A stretch of 32,010 bases of DNA from Pyrodictiaceae archaeon. GTDB lineage: Archaea > Thermoproteota > Thermoprotei_A > Sulfolobales > Pyrodictiaceae. The stretch lies in contig JALTZF010000140.1 of the NCBI GenBank assembly GCA_027046265.1, positions 1 through 32,010 of the forward strand, given 5' to 3'. This document shows, piece after piece, positions 24,475 to 32,010 of this stretch; position 1 is the first letter of the stretch; every line of letters begins with the position of its first letter. The translations under genes and the position numbers were made by a program. The notes under the pieces are model-generated. The model was not told the DNA's origin. It did no database searches and saw nothing but the letters and a program-made list of their open reading frames with translations.

Positions 24475-24839
24475 ATGAAGCTATTACGGGAACACAATAG
24501 GAACAACTACGCACATAAGCAAGAAAACATAAACACCCCCCAGGCTAGAGAAGAAGTACAGCGAAAGCTTACAACCGAGCTAAGAGGCTCTCGCCCAGCG
24601 CAGAAGTATACCTCGTAGGTAGCGTGGCACGGGGAGAAGCCACCAGGCCAAGCGACGTAAACAATACTAATCGTCGTAGAAGACCCCCCAAGAACACTCC
24701 GCGAACAAGCACAAGCCAAGACCAGGCCAGAAAACGAGACAGGACTACCAGACCACAACCCCCTAAACCTCCACTTCACAAGCCTCGAAGACAAGGAGAA
24801 GTGACTAAAAGAGCAAAACACTATACAAGACTAGCTTAA
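24475..24839 (+). pseudogene. Decayed minimal nucleotidyltransferase (MNT-domain) gene with frameshifts
   Basis: Reading three stretches in two frames reconstructs a protein of normal MNT length (about 120 residues). ATG 24475 opens MKLLREHNRNNYAHKQENIN; the frame then shifts near 24545-24560. 24591-24662 reads SPSAEVYLVGSVARGEATRP then SDVN, the nucleotidyltransferase core GSxARG...SDxD with the second Asp turned into Asn. One extra A near 24663 shifts frame, and 24664-24690 reads ILIVVEDPP, exactly what should follow. A further shift near 24795 would rejoin the frame ending RAKHYTRLA at TAA 24837-24839. MNT proteins are usually antitoxins or modifiers paired with HEPN toxins; no HEPN partner is seen nearby. 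Its promoter would be the bidirectional TATA at 24402-24410. Confidence 0.78.
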
Positions 24840-24994
24840 ATACCGCAAAGACTGGGCAAGGTTCCGTCAAGTAGAAAGCCTGGCATGCATAAAAAGGAGG
24901 GCTGACCAGTAACAACAAGTAAAGGCTACTGTATAGGCCTACATAGTAGATGAAATCAGTTCCTTGTAGCTGTAATATTCATAGAGTATTGACA
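24840..24994. other. Intergenic tail between MNT pseudogene and glycosyltransferase
   Basis: No intact gene. A short frame reading KYRKDWARFRQVESLACIKR lies at about 24837-24896, and AAGGAGGG follows, possibly more gene debris. No tRNA or repeat is seen. Confidence 0.3.
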
Positions 24995-26143
24995 CTAGGC
25001 TCTTGGCCTATGCCTTGATGTGTGGTTAAGCAGTACATATTTAATGGCTTCTTGTACTTGTCTAAATAGGCTCTTTGCAGAGAACGTTGATGAGAAACTG
25101 AGCCTAATAGCTGGTACACCTTCACTACTTCTATAATGCCTCCTGCCCACTGCAAACATTAAACCGTCGATAAAGCCACGAGTAATAATAGCTAGTTTCT
25201 CAAGCATAGATGCCTTCTTCGTCTTCGAAGTAGCAGTCTCAAGCCAAACCTCTCTCTTAAAACGTTTAATGTCCTCGTTTAATGCGCTTATATACCTAAG
25301 AACTCGAAACAAGTGCCATGCAAGCGTGTATACTAAGCCGTAAGCGCCAAAGTAGTGTAGAGAAATGTATGCCTGGTTACGTACATGAAGGTATGCAAGG
25401 CCCTTATTGTACCTTGTAGAGGTTGAGCTGCGATAGTGCACCCCTAACAGTACTGGGACAAGGAGTGATGGTATACCCTTACTCCAAGCCCACAGGCAGG
25501 CTTCAACATCCTCACTATACAAGAACAAGCTGTGCTCAAACAAGTGTCCCCTAGACTCTACAACTTTACGCGGAGTAGCCATAAAGGCTCCATCAGTATA
25601 ACTAATAGGCAAAGGCCTACCATCAAGAACTCTAATCAGTAGCTCGGCAGACTTGACAGTCATCCTTATGGGCCAACTATGTGCCGCGTAGTCAACAAAG
25701 TACCCGCCAAAATCAACACCACCAGTATAACCATTTAAGAGTACTGGAGCAGCAATGAACCCTTTATGGAAAACAGTATTGAGAGCCTGGAGCCACACAA
25801 GAAAATCTCTCAGCCCATCCCTAAAAACTATAATGTCATTATTTGAGCAGACATAGAACTCGTACTCCTTACCAGTCTTTGAGGCATAAGAGAAAGCCAC
25901 GTCACATGCACCACCATAACCAACATTACGGCTGAGCACAAGGTATTCAACTCCGTCACCAAACTCTTGTCTCACAACTTCAACACTATTATCGCTTGAA
26001 GCATTATCAACAAACCATACATCAGCACCAGCATACTTTGCAGCTCTAATAATAGAGTTTAAAGAGTCAAAGAACAGTCTGCCAAGACTACTAGCCCCAT
26101 TATAGTTCACAACAAAGATACCCAATCTGCCATACTCATGCAC
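24995..26143 (-). CDS. Family 2 glycosyltransferase (rhamnosyltransferase-like)
   Basis: 382 residues. The GT-A domain has FVVNYNGASSL (10-20), VDNASSDNS (45-53), SRNVGYGGA (71-79) and the metal/donor motif CSNNDI (99-104), followed by YTDGAFMATPR and FLYSEDVEACLWAW, the acceptor side and ED catalytic region typical of GT2 enzymes related to WbbL. There is no transmembrane segment except a mildly hydrophobic C-terminal region. Start is GTG 26143. Placement at the end of the rml operon makes dTDP-L-rhamnose the natural donor; the acceptor (glycoprotein glycan or lipid carrier) is unknown. Confidence 0.87.
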   Translation of the reverse strand: MHEYGRLGIFVVNYNGASSLGRLFFDSLNSIIRAAKYAGADVWFVDNASSDNSVEVVRQEFGDGVEYLVLSRNVGYGGACDVAFSYASKTGKEYEFYVCSNNDIIVFRDGLRDFLVWLQALNTVFHKGFIAAPVLLNGYTGGVDFGGYFVDYAAHSWPIRMTVKSAELLIRVLDGRPLPISYTDGAFMATPRKVVESRGHLFEHSLFLYSEDVEACLWAWSKGIPSLLVPVLLGVHYRSSTSTRYNKGLAYLHVRNQAYISLHYFGAYGLVYTLAWHLFRVLRYISALNEDIKRFKREVWLETATSKTKKASMLEKLAIITRGFIDGLMFAVGRRHYRSSEGVPAIRLSFSSTFSAKSLFRQVQEAIKYVLLNHTSRHRPRA

Positions 26144-26201
26144 AGTCTACACCACAAATAATCGTCGTGTAGCACAGACACGTGATTATGATTGTGCTCC
26201 C

Positions 26202-26786
26202 TTAACTCTGATTATAAGTAAAGTTTGTTTCTGCTTTGTCTATTGTTGGGCACTCACTGTCCTTCCTGCTCACTATCGCTGGTTCTAGGGGCCATTTTAC
26301 TCCTATGCTGGGGTCATCCCAGCGTATGCACCGCTCGTGCTCACGACTATACTCCTTAGTCACAAGGTACAATACGACCGTGTTGTCTTCCAAGGCCTGG
26401 AAGCCGTGTGCAAAGCCTGGGGGTATCCATAGCAGGTAGTGGTTGTCCTCGCTAAGCTCAACAGCTACATACCTGCCAAACCACGGGCTCCCCCGGCGTA
26501 TATCAACAGCAACATCTAGTATCCTGCCGCGGAGCACTGTCACGAGCTTACCCTGCTCCATCGGCCGGAGCTGGTAGTGCAGCCCACGGACCACGCCTCT
26601 ACGAGATAGGCTTACGTTGGCCTGGACAAAGTCGTAGGGAATGCCCCCGGAGAGGAATGGAGTGCGCTTATAGATCTCCTTGAAATATCCCCTCTCATCA
26701 GGGAAAACCACAGGCTCAACGAGCACCACGTCGGGTATGCTCAGCCTCTTAAACTCCTTGAAGGGCACCCCTAGAGCCACCCCCAA
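26202..26786 (-). CDS. rmlC: dTDP-4-dehydrorhamnose 3,5-epimerase
   Basis: A 194-residue cupin. FPDERGYFKEIY (28-39), NVSLSRRGVVRGLHYQ with catalytic His70, GKLVTVLRGRILDVAVDIR (79-97), IPPGFAHGFQ (121-130) and the catalytic Tyr region YLVTKEYS (140-147) cover the family landmarks. It epimerises C3 and C5 of dTDP-4-keto-6-deoxyglucose. Start is TTG 26786 behind AGGAG, 14 bp after the rmlD stop, so the two are cotranscribed. Confidence 0.95.
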   Translation of the reverse strand: MGVALGVPFKEFKRLSIPDVVLVEPVVFPDERGYFKEIYKRTPFLSGGIPYDFVQANVSLSRRGVVRGLHYQLRPMEQGKLVTVLRGRILDVAVDIRRGSPWFGRYVAVELSEDNHYLLWIPPGFAHGFQALEDNTVVLYLVTKEYSREHERCIRWDDPSIGVKWPLEPAIVSRKDSECPTIDKAETNFTYNQS

Positions 26787-26800
26787 GCAGCTCCTACTGG

Positions 26801-27721
26801 CTAGCCCTGCTGTCCTCTACGCTTCTCCCACTCCTGCTTGAAGAGCTCTAGCGCCCTGTCAATGTCGTGGAACGGTGTCTCGAGTATGCTCCTAGCCCTA
26901 CTCGTGTCTAGGCTTGAGTCACGAGGCCTCCTTGCGAGCCACCTACCACTAAACTCCTCCATCCTAGCCTCCTCAACGAGCTCACCGGGCAAGCCCAGCT
27001 CTTCAGCTAGCCTCACTGCGAACTCGTACCGGCTCATACGCGGCCCAGCAACGTGGAGCACGCCCAGCGGCTTAACCTCGACAATCTCCGCCAGGGCCTC
27101 AGCCAACAACCCGGCATAAGTAGGCGACACATACTGGTCAACAAGAGCCCTAACCCTCTCGCCCCTGAAGAGCCTCTCAGCCACGTACTCCGCAAAGCTC
27201 TTCTTAGACCCTCCAACACCATAGATGGCACTGGGCCGTACAACAGTGTATAGGAGGTCACTACTCCTTACAAGCTCCTCAGCGACAAGCTTAGTCAACC
27301 CATAATAGTTCACAGGAGCAGGGACATCATCCTCACGGTAGAGCCCCTTCTCCCCGTCAAACACGTAGTCAGTAGACACATACACCAAGTGAGCATTAAC
27401 GACGCGCGCAACACGGACAATACTACGAGTAGCCCCCACATTAACCCTCCAAGCCCAAACACGGTCCCTCTCACAGCCATCAACATCGGTAAAGGCGGCA
27501 GCATGAACAATAACCGAAGGCCTAGCTTTCAACACGAGGTCCTCAAGCCTAACCCAATCCGTAACATCAAGCCGGAGAGCCCTAACACCCTCAACCCGGG
27601 GCGGCGGGTGCTCACGGTAAACAGCAACAACCTCATACCCCCTCCTCGCTAGGACACGCACAAGCCTAGAACCGAGAAGACCACCAGAACCCGTGACAAG
27701 AACCCTACCCTTAGGCGCCAC
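26801..27721 (-). CDS. rmlD: dTDP-4-dehydrorhamnose reductase
   Basis: A 306-residue extended short-chain reductase that makes dTDP-L-rhamnose with NAD(P)H. The nucleotide-binding loop is GSGGLLGS near residue 11. VDGCERD and YVSTDYVFDG precede the catalytic Y-x3-K in YYGLTK, and VRPSAIYG follows. The start GTG 27721 is preferred because GAGAGGTGA lies 8 nt upstream; a GTG at 27733 is the alternative. Acts after RmlC, whose gene follows by 14 bp. Confidence 0.93.
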   Translation of the reverse strand: MAPKGRVLVTGSGGLLGSRLVRVLARRGYEVVAVYREHPPPRVEGVRALRLDVTDWVRLEDLVLKARPSVIVHAAAFTDVDGCERDRVWAWRVNVGATRSIVRVARVVNAHLVYVSTDYVFDGEKGLYREDDVPAPVNYYGLTKLVAEELVRSSDLLYTVVRPSAIYGVGGSKKSFAEYVAERLFRGERVRALVDQYVSPTYAGLLAEALAEIVEVKPLGVLHVAGPRMSRYEFAVRLAEELGLPGELVEEARMEEFSGRWLARRPRDSSLDTSRARSILETPFHDIDRALELFKQEWEKRRGQQG

Positions 27722-27785
27722 CCGCGGGATCACCTCTCACGCCATAGTGTTCAAACTGACCTAGTTATAGATTATAGATTCATAG

Positions 27786-29213
27786 CTATATTGTCTTCAT
27801 AGCTCTTGTGCGAAAGGCTAAGTCTCGTACTAGCATTTTCTTCAACAAATTAACATAGAGTGGTATATCCTCGGTATCAGATGAGGGAGAAGTTTCATAG
27901 GGATCAACACTTAAATCAAATAGCCATGCCACTTTGTCATGGTGCGACAGCAAGAGCTTCTTGTCACCTACTAGGAGGGCTTTCTTTTCATAACCATACC
28001 CGACACCCTCACTTAGTATTGGGCTGCCACGCCTCTTTTGGCTGAGCAAAGACACGCCATCAAGGTATGGACTGTGTTCTAGTCCAAGCCACTCAAAAAC
28101 TGTAGGTACTATATCAACATTGCTTACATACATGTTAGGACTATACATCTTTGTTATTTTCCCTATGTCTGGCCCTTCTATGATTAAAGGTACTTCTATT
28201 ATCTCATTAAAGACATTGTGGCCATGCCCTACGCCATAAAAGCCTCGAGGATCATAGAAGAACCTAGCCTCAAGGCTAGCATGCTCCCAGAACTCCTCAC
28301 CATGATCCCCCGTAATTATAATCAGTGTAGAGTCGAGTACACCTAGCTCTTCAAGGCTATAGATGAATCGCTCAATTGCATGATCCACAAACCTAAGAGT
28401 ATTATCGTATAACAAAATGCGGTTATACTTGTACTCTTCGAATTTCCTACCTTTCTGTTCTTCAGGCCTCCTATAATCCCATCTCTCTATGTTGGGGAGC
28501 TTCTTGACTTTTCCGAAGAAGTGCCTAAACTTACTGGGAGGGTTTAGGGGTTCATGCAAGTCACCCAGATGTATATAGGCAATAAATCCAGTATTTGACT
28601 TGGCTGACGCCCTGATCTTCTTGAAGGCAACTTTAAGAACTCTATCTGCATTACCATGCACTATGTCCGGTATAACGCGGTGTTCTACTGGCATAAATGC
28701 CGTGTAAATACTAGTTATAAAGTAGGTGTCATAACCAAAACTCTTTAACACTTCAAGAACCGTTAGTGCATTTGCCTTCGTTAACTTAAAGTTTTCCAGG
28801 TTATCAAAGTGCTTTACAACTCCACCTATAACTGCTCCATGATTATGTGGATACAATCCACTCAGAATTGAAGGAACAGAAGAGTATGTCTGAGGAGCGG
28901 CAGCAATAGACCTCAGCCTTACTCTCAACCTCTCAAGAAAAGGTGTTGTACGACGCTCATACCCAGCAAGAGAAGTATTCCTAAAACGAATACAATCAAC
29001 AATTATTAGTACCACGTTCTCTTTCGGCCTTCTCTCCATATTAAAGTGTCTTCGGACAAGTTTTTCTGCATACCTTAGCCTCCTATCATACTCACGCAAA
29101 TAACTACGATTAACACCATACTTCAGCTTCAAATAGAAATCACGCAACATGCGCACAAGACTATTACTGTACAGTGCCTCCTTTATCTTTCTAAGCATAT
29201 TATCCATCACCAT
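27786..29213 (-). CDS. Alkaline-phosphatase-superfamily (sulfatase-fold) enzyme
   Basis: 475 residues. NVVLIIVDCIRFRNTSLAGY (66-85) gives the first metal Asp73. YSSVPSILSGLYPHNHG (110-126) is the nucleophile region, with Ser112 where sulfatases carry the formylglycine Cys. IIITGDHGEEFWEH and a later GVGHGHNVFNEIIEVPLII complete the metal site. Ser rather than Cys suggests a phosphohydrolase or phospho-sugar/phospholipid transferase rather than a classical sulfatase. There is no signal peptide or membrane segment, so it may act in the cytosol. It sits between rmlB and rmlD, pointing to surface-glycan work. A TATA-like TTTTATCTC (complement of about 29244-29252) precedes it, so it may have its own promoter. 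Confidence 0.82.
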   Translation of the reverse strand: MVMDNMLRKIKEALYSNSLVRMLRDFYLKLKYGVNRSYLREYDRRLRYAEKLVRRHFNMERRPKENVVLIIVDCIRFRNTSLAGYERRTTPFLERLRVRLRSIAAAPQTYSSVPSILSGLYPHNHGAVIGGVVKHFDNLENFKLTKANALTVLEVLKSFGYDTYFITSIYTAFMPVEHRVIPDIVHGNADRVLKVAFKKIRASAKSNTGFIAYIHLGDLHEPLNPPSKFRHFFGKVKKLPNIERWDYRRPEEQKGRKFEEYKYNRILLYDNTLRFVDHAIERFIYSLEELGVLDSTLIIITGDHGEEFWEHASLEARFFYDPRGFYGVGHGHNVFNEIIEVPLIIEGPDIGKITKMYSPNMYVSNVDIVPTVFEWLGLEHSPYLDGVSLLSQKRRGSPILSEGVGYGYEKKALLVGDKKLLLSHHDKVAWLFDLSVDPYETSPSSDTEDIPLYVNLLKKMLVRDLAFRTRAMKTI

Positions 29214-29295
29214 ATATCCTCGCCATTACCAAGAAATCTGCAGAGATAAAACAATACAAGACAATTGTATAGTATTATATAGACATAAGTTTTGT

Positions 29296-30294
29296 TTACT
29301 GCCAAGGCGTGTCCACAGCGAAGAACTTGTCGCCCAGGAGGGGCTCCCACCACCACCGGTTCACAAGGTACCATTCTATTGTCTTCTTAAGCCCCTCAAG
29401 CCACGGTGTACGCGGCTTCCATCCAAGCCCTAGTATCTTATCTCCCCTCATAGCATACCTCCTATCATGCCCAGGACGATCCTCGACAACCCTTATCAAG
29501 GTCTCGGGCTTACCCAGGACCCGCAGTATATCCCTTACAACCTCAAGGTTAGACTTCTCATTAAACCCAGGCACATTATAGGCCTCACCAGGGACGCCTT
29601 TAGTGATAACTGTCCACAACGCCTCAGAGAAGTCCCCGACATAGAGCCAGTCCCTCTTCTGCCACCCACCACCATACAGTGGTATAGGCTTATCGTGAAG
29701 TGCACGGATAATAGTCCTCGGTATAAGCTTCTCAGGGTACTGGAACGGCCCATAGTTATTACTCGGCCTCAAAACAATCACTGGCACCCGGTAGGTACGC
29801 CAGTAGCTCTGAGCAAACAAGTCACCAGCAGCCTTGCTAGCAGCATAGGGGCTGCCCGGCCGGAAACACTCATCCTCCTCCGCAGGAGGCAAACCCCAAC
29901 GATCCCCGTAGACCTCATCAGTACTAATATGAACTAGCCTCGGCACATCAAGCCTACGAGCAGCCTCAAGAAGATAAAACACACCCACAACATTAGTCTC
30001 AATAAATGGTGCAGGCTCACTAATACTACGATCAACATGAGTCTCAGCAGCAAAGTTGACAACTACGTCGGGCTCAAACTCCCGGATAGCCCAGGTAAGC
30101 CTCTCCTCGTCAAGAAGATCACCATAAACAAACCCAAACCCAGGATGATCAAACACGTCACGCAAATTATCAAGCCGACCAGCATAAGTCAGCTTATCAT
30201 ATACAACAACCCGGACACCAGAATGCCTCTCAAGAACGTACCGAACAAAATTAGAACCCATAAACCCGGCCCCGCCAATAACGAGAAGACGCAT
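29296..30294 (-). CDS. rmlB: dTDP-glucose 4,6-dehydratase
   Basis: A 332-residue extended short-chain dehydratase. GGAGFMGSN (7-15) binds NAD. HISTDEVYGD carries the Asp-Glu pair that separates dehydratases from epimerases, Y-x3-K is in YAASKAAGD, and RPSNNYGP follows. It converts dTDP-glucose to the 4-keto-6-deoxy intermediate, second step of dTDP-L-rhamnose synthesis. ATG start, 18 bp after the methyltransferase stop. Confidence 0.95.
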   Translation of the reverse strand: MRLLVIGGAGFMGSNFVRYVLERHSGVRVVVYDKLTYAGRLDNLRDVFDHPGFGFVYGDLLDEERLTWAIREFEPDVVVNFAAETHVDRSISEPAPFIETNVVGVFYLLEAARRLDVPRLVHISTDEVYGDRWGLPPAEEDECFRPGSPYAASKAAGDLFAQSYWRTYRVPVIVLRPSNNYGPFQYPEKLIPRTIIRALHDKPIPLYGGGWQKRDWLYVGDFSEALWTVITKGVPGEAYNVPGFNEKSNLEVVRDILRVLGKPETLIRVVEDRPGHDRRYAMRGDKILGLGWKPRTPWLEGLKKTIEWYLVNRWWWEPLLGDKFFAVDTPWQ

Positions 30295-30312
30295 AGCTAG
30301 AGCACCTAGTAC

Positions 30313-31089
30313 TTACCCTTTGAACAAGACACTAATACCATAACCACCTTGATTCCAGTCTTTAACAATTTCCAAGTAGTTATCTTTAGGGATTTTTTCC
30401 TTTAGTTCTTTCCAGAAACGAGGTACACCACCAACGAGTTCCTCGGGCCCAGGGACAATATCATGGAAAGCTATTATTCCACCGGGCCTAACTAGGGGTG
30501 AATACATTTCGTAATCCATTTTGACTCCTTCATACGTATGGTCGCCATCAATAAAGAGAAAGTCCAAAAGCCTGTTGCCGAGTAAGTCTCTGACTATTCC
30601 CAGGGTCTTTCTATCGTGTGAGTCTCTTCTCAAGAGTATGATTCGCTGCTTGTCTTTCCCCAAGTTTTTGTAGAGAATACTCCTCAAGAAGGGGTAGCCT
30701 CCGCCGAAGAGGCCTCCAGGCAAGTCAATACTGATAATAGTGGCGTCTCTTGCTGCAGCACGTGTCCACAAGAAGAGGGTGCCCCCGCGAGCAGTGCCTA
30801 TTTCGAGTACAGTCCTAGGCCTTAGCCTCTCAACCAGCTTGACGAGCTCTGCTATCTCCTCACGGACCTGCATAGGGCGAATAAGCTCTGCGAGAAAACT
30901 GTTAGAGAAAACAAACTCAATAGCCTCCTGTGCGCTTGAGATACTTTTAAGCTTTAACACGGCATAGGGAGTGAGTAAGAGGCTAATAACACCAGTCCTT
31001 CTATCATAGTGCATGGCAACACGGTGTAAGAGTGATCCTACGCCTTCACTCTTAGCTATCTCCATTGCTCTACGCAGCTTACGCATCAA
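30313..31089 (-). CDS. Class I SAM-dependent methyltransferase (Methyltransf_24/CmcI-like)
   Basis: 258 residues. After an N-terminal helical part, VLEIGTARGGTLFLW is the SAM-binding motif I, IISIDLPGG motif II, and FLFIDGDHTYEGVKMDYEMY with VRPGGIIAFHDI are hallmarks of the Methyltransf_24/cephalosporin-hydroxylase-like group, often found in sugar or polysaccharide clusters. It may methylate a sugar hydroxyl of the rhamnose-containing glycan (inference). The frame opens TTG-ATG; GAGGGTG is 7 nt from the TTG (31089). 22 bp separate it from rmlA. Confidence 0.85.
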   Translation of the reverse strand: MMRKLRRAMEIAKSEGVGSLLHRVAMHYDRRTGVISLLLTPYAVLKLKSISSAQEAIEFVFSNSFLAELIRPMQVREEIAELVKLVERLRPRTVLEIGTARGGTLFLWTRAAARDATIISIDLPGGLFGGGYPFLRSILYKNLGKDKQRIILLRRDSHDRKTLGIVRDLLGNRLLDFLFIDGDHTYEGVKMDYEMYSPLVRPGGIIAFHDIVPGPEELVGGVPRFWKELKEKIPKDNYLEIVKDWNQGGYGISVLFKG

Positions 31090-31111
31090 AGAAAGACACC
31101 CTCAACACATG

Positions 31112-32010
31112 TCACAGCTCAATACTAGCCCTCTCACCCACAATAAACCGGTGCCCTCTTGGGAGCCCCTCACTAGCCTTTATAACAGCTTCAGAGCCCA
31201 CAAGACTATCCACGATACGCCCAGCATCCATGAGTCGGGCACCATCCATCACAACGCTATTCTCTATTTCGACACGCCTGAGAACCACGTTCCAGCCAAG
31301 GCTCGTGTAGGGGCCAACATAGGAGCCCCCACCCACGACACTGCCACGACCAATATACGCGGGGCCGCGGACAACTGCGCCAGACTCCACGCGCGCCCCC
31401 TCCTCCACAACCACACGACCCTCAACAACCGCGCCCTCCTCAACCACGCCATCAACCCTGGGCTCCCTAACACGCTCATCCAAAAGGAGACGGTTAGCCT
31501 CCAGTATATCCCGTGGCGTACCAGTGTCCTTCCACCACCCTCTCACCACAGCATAGTCCACTCTCAACCCCCAGTCGATAAGCCTCTGAATAGCATCCGT
31601 AATCTCAAGCTCTCCACGCCAACTAGGCCGGAGACCCTCAATCGCACGGAAGATGTGTGGAGGACGGAACATGTAAACCCCGACAAGAGCATAGCGGCTC
31701 GGAGGCTCACGGGGCTTCTCAACCAAGCCCACAAGCCGGCCACGCTCATCAAACCTAGCAACACCAAAACGCCGCGGATCCTCCACCTCAGCAAGCAAAA
31801 CAAACGCGTCAGAATCACTCTCCAGGAACCTCTTCACGTATTCTCTTATCCCGCCAGCCAACACGTTATCCCCAAGATAAACGACGAAAGGCTCATCACC
31901 AACAAAGTCACGAGCAAGATAGACAGCATGAGCCAAACCATAAGGATACCCTTGATAAATATAGGTAAGCCTCAAACCAAGCCAAGAACCATCACCATAA
32001 TACTCTACAA
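31112..32010 (-). CDS. rmlA: Glucose-1-phosphate thymidylyltransferase with left-handed beta-helix tail, N-terminus cut by window edge
   Basis: The reading frame continues to the right edge: upstream of the internal TTG at 31975 it still reads VEYYGDGSWLG, a conserved stretch of RmlA-type enzymes, so the first 70-80 residues including the GGxGTRLxPLT loop lie outside. Present are YIYQGYPYGLAHAVY, VVYLGDNVLAGG (metal-binding Asp), VEKPREPPSRYALVGVYMF, and WWKDTGTPRDILEANRLLL. The C-terminal 120 residues are hexapeptide-like repeats (VEEGAVVEGRVVVEEGARV...), so this is the long RmlA form (StrD-like), about 370 residues in full. First enzyme of dTDP-L-rhamnose synthesis and probably first gene of the operon. 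Confidence 0.92.
   Translation of the reverse strand, partial: VEYYGDGSWLGLRLTYIYQGYPYGLAHAVYLARDFVGDEPFVVYLGDNVLAGGIREYVKRFLESDSDAFVLLAEVEDPRRFGVARFDERGRLVGLVEKPREPPSRYALVGVYMFRPPHIFRAIEGLRPSWRGELEITDAIQRLIDWGLRVDYAVVRGWWKDTGTPRDILEANRLLLDERVREPRVDGVVEEGAVVEGRVVVEEGARVESGAVVRGPAYIGRGSVVGGGSYVGPYTSLGWNVVLRRVEIENSVVMDGARLMDAGRIVDSLVGSEAVIKASEGLPRGHRFIVGERASIEL

Noticed and set aside
24507-24821. 104-codon minus-strand frame
   Set aside because: Lies opposite the MNT remnant and is explained by its codon bias; composition unlike neighbouring proteins.
1-32010. CRISPR arrays, tRNA/rRNA genes, insertion sequences
   Set aside because: By-eye scan of intergenic regions found no regularly spaced repeats, no tRNA-like GGTTCRA loop with a matching stem, and no transposase frames.

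Overview
The window reads as chromosomal DNA of a hyperthermophilic crenarchaeon (Thermoproteota). I would guess the Pyrodictiaceae (Pyrodictium/Hyperthermus/Pyrolobus), but that is an inference. The signs are many GTG/TTG starts behind GGAGG/GGTGA ribosome sites, TATA-type promoters, abundant AGG/ATA codons, membrane-anchored solute-binding proteins with Thr/Pro linkers, VapBC pairs, and a multihaem cytochrome on a coiled-coil stalk. No rRNA, tRNA, CRISPR array or insertion sequence was seen.

Layout. (1) 1-4043, minus strand: a secreted or membrane-anchored HEXXH metallopeptidase running off the left edge, then an octahaem hydroxylamine-oxidoreductase-like cytochrome c with a C-terminal stalk and membrane anchor. 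(2) 4325-9388, minus strand: a complete BMP/Nup-type nucleoside ABC importer (binding protein, double ATPase, two permeases). (3) 9515-17349, plus strand, divergent from (2): Leloir genes galE-galK-galT, then a carbohydrate ABC importer (binding protein, two permeases, MalK-like ATPase). (4) 17511-19577, plus strand: a His-rich CopB-type P1B ATPase. (5) 19661-22735, minus strand: an unrecognised polytopic membrane protein and a metal-dependent amidohydrolase, separated by 558 bp of AT-rich intergenic DNA. (6) 22983-24839: a defence/stress patch with two VapBC-like pairs on the minus strand and, divergent from them, a decayed minimal nucleotidyltransferase (MNT) gene. One PIN protein lacks its first catalytic Asp, and a TATA box with a 22-bp palindromic operator-like array lies between vapB and the MNT gene. 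(7) 24995-32010, minus strand: an L-rhamnose/surface glycan operon, in transcription order rmlA (cut by the right edge), methyltransferase, rmlB, alkaline-phosphatase-superfamily enzyme, rmlD, rmlC, GT2 glycosyltransferase.

How the genes fit together. Regions 2 and 3 are back-to-back uptake modules for nucleosides and sugars; the imported sugar could be phosphorylated by GalK and passed through GalT/GalE to UDP-sugars. Region 7 makes dTDP-L-rhamnose and probably transfers it onto S-layer glycan or lipid. Region 1 suggests extracytoplasmic nitrogen (or other) redox chemistry. Most worth a second look are the stalked octahaem cytochrome, the edge metallopeptidase, the galactokinase with a substituted sugar-binding Glu, the catalytic-Asp-less PIN protein, the MNT pseudogene, and the operator array.
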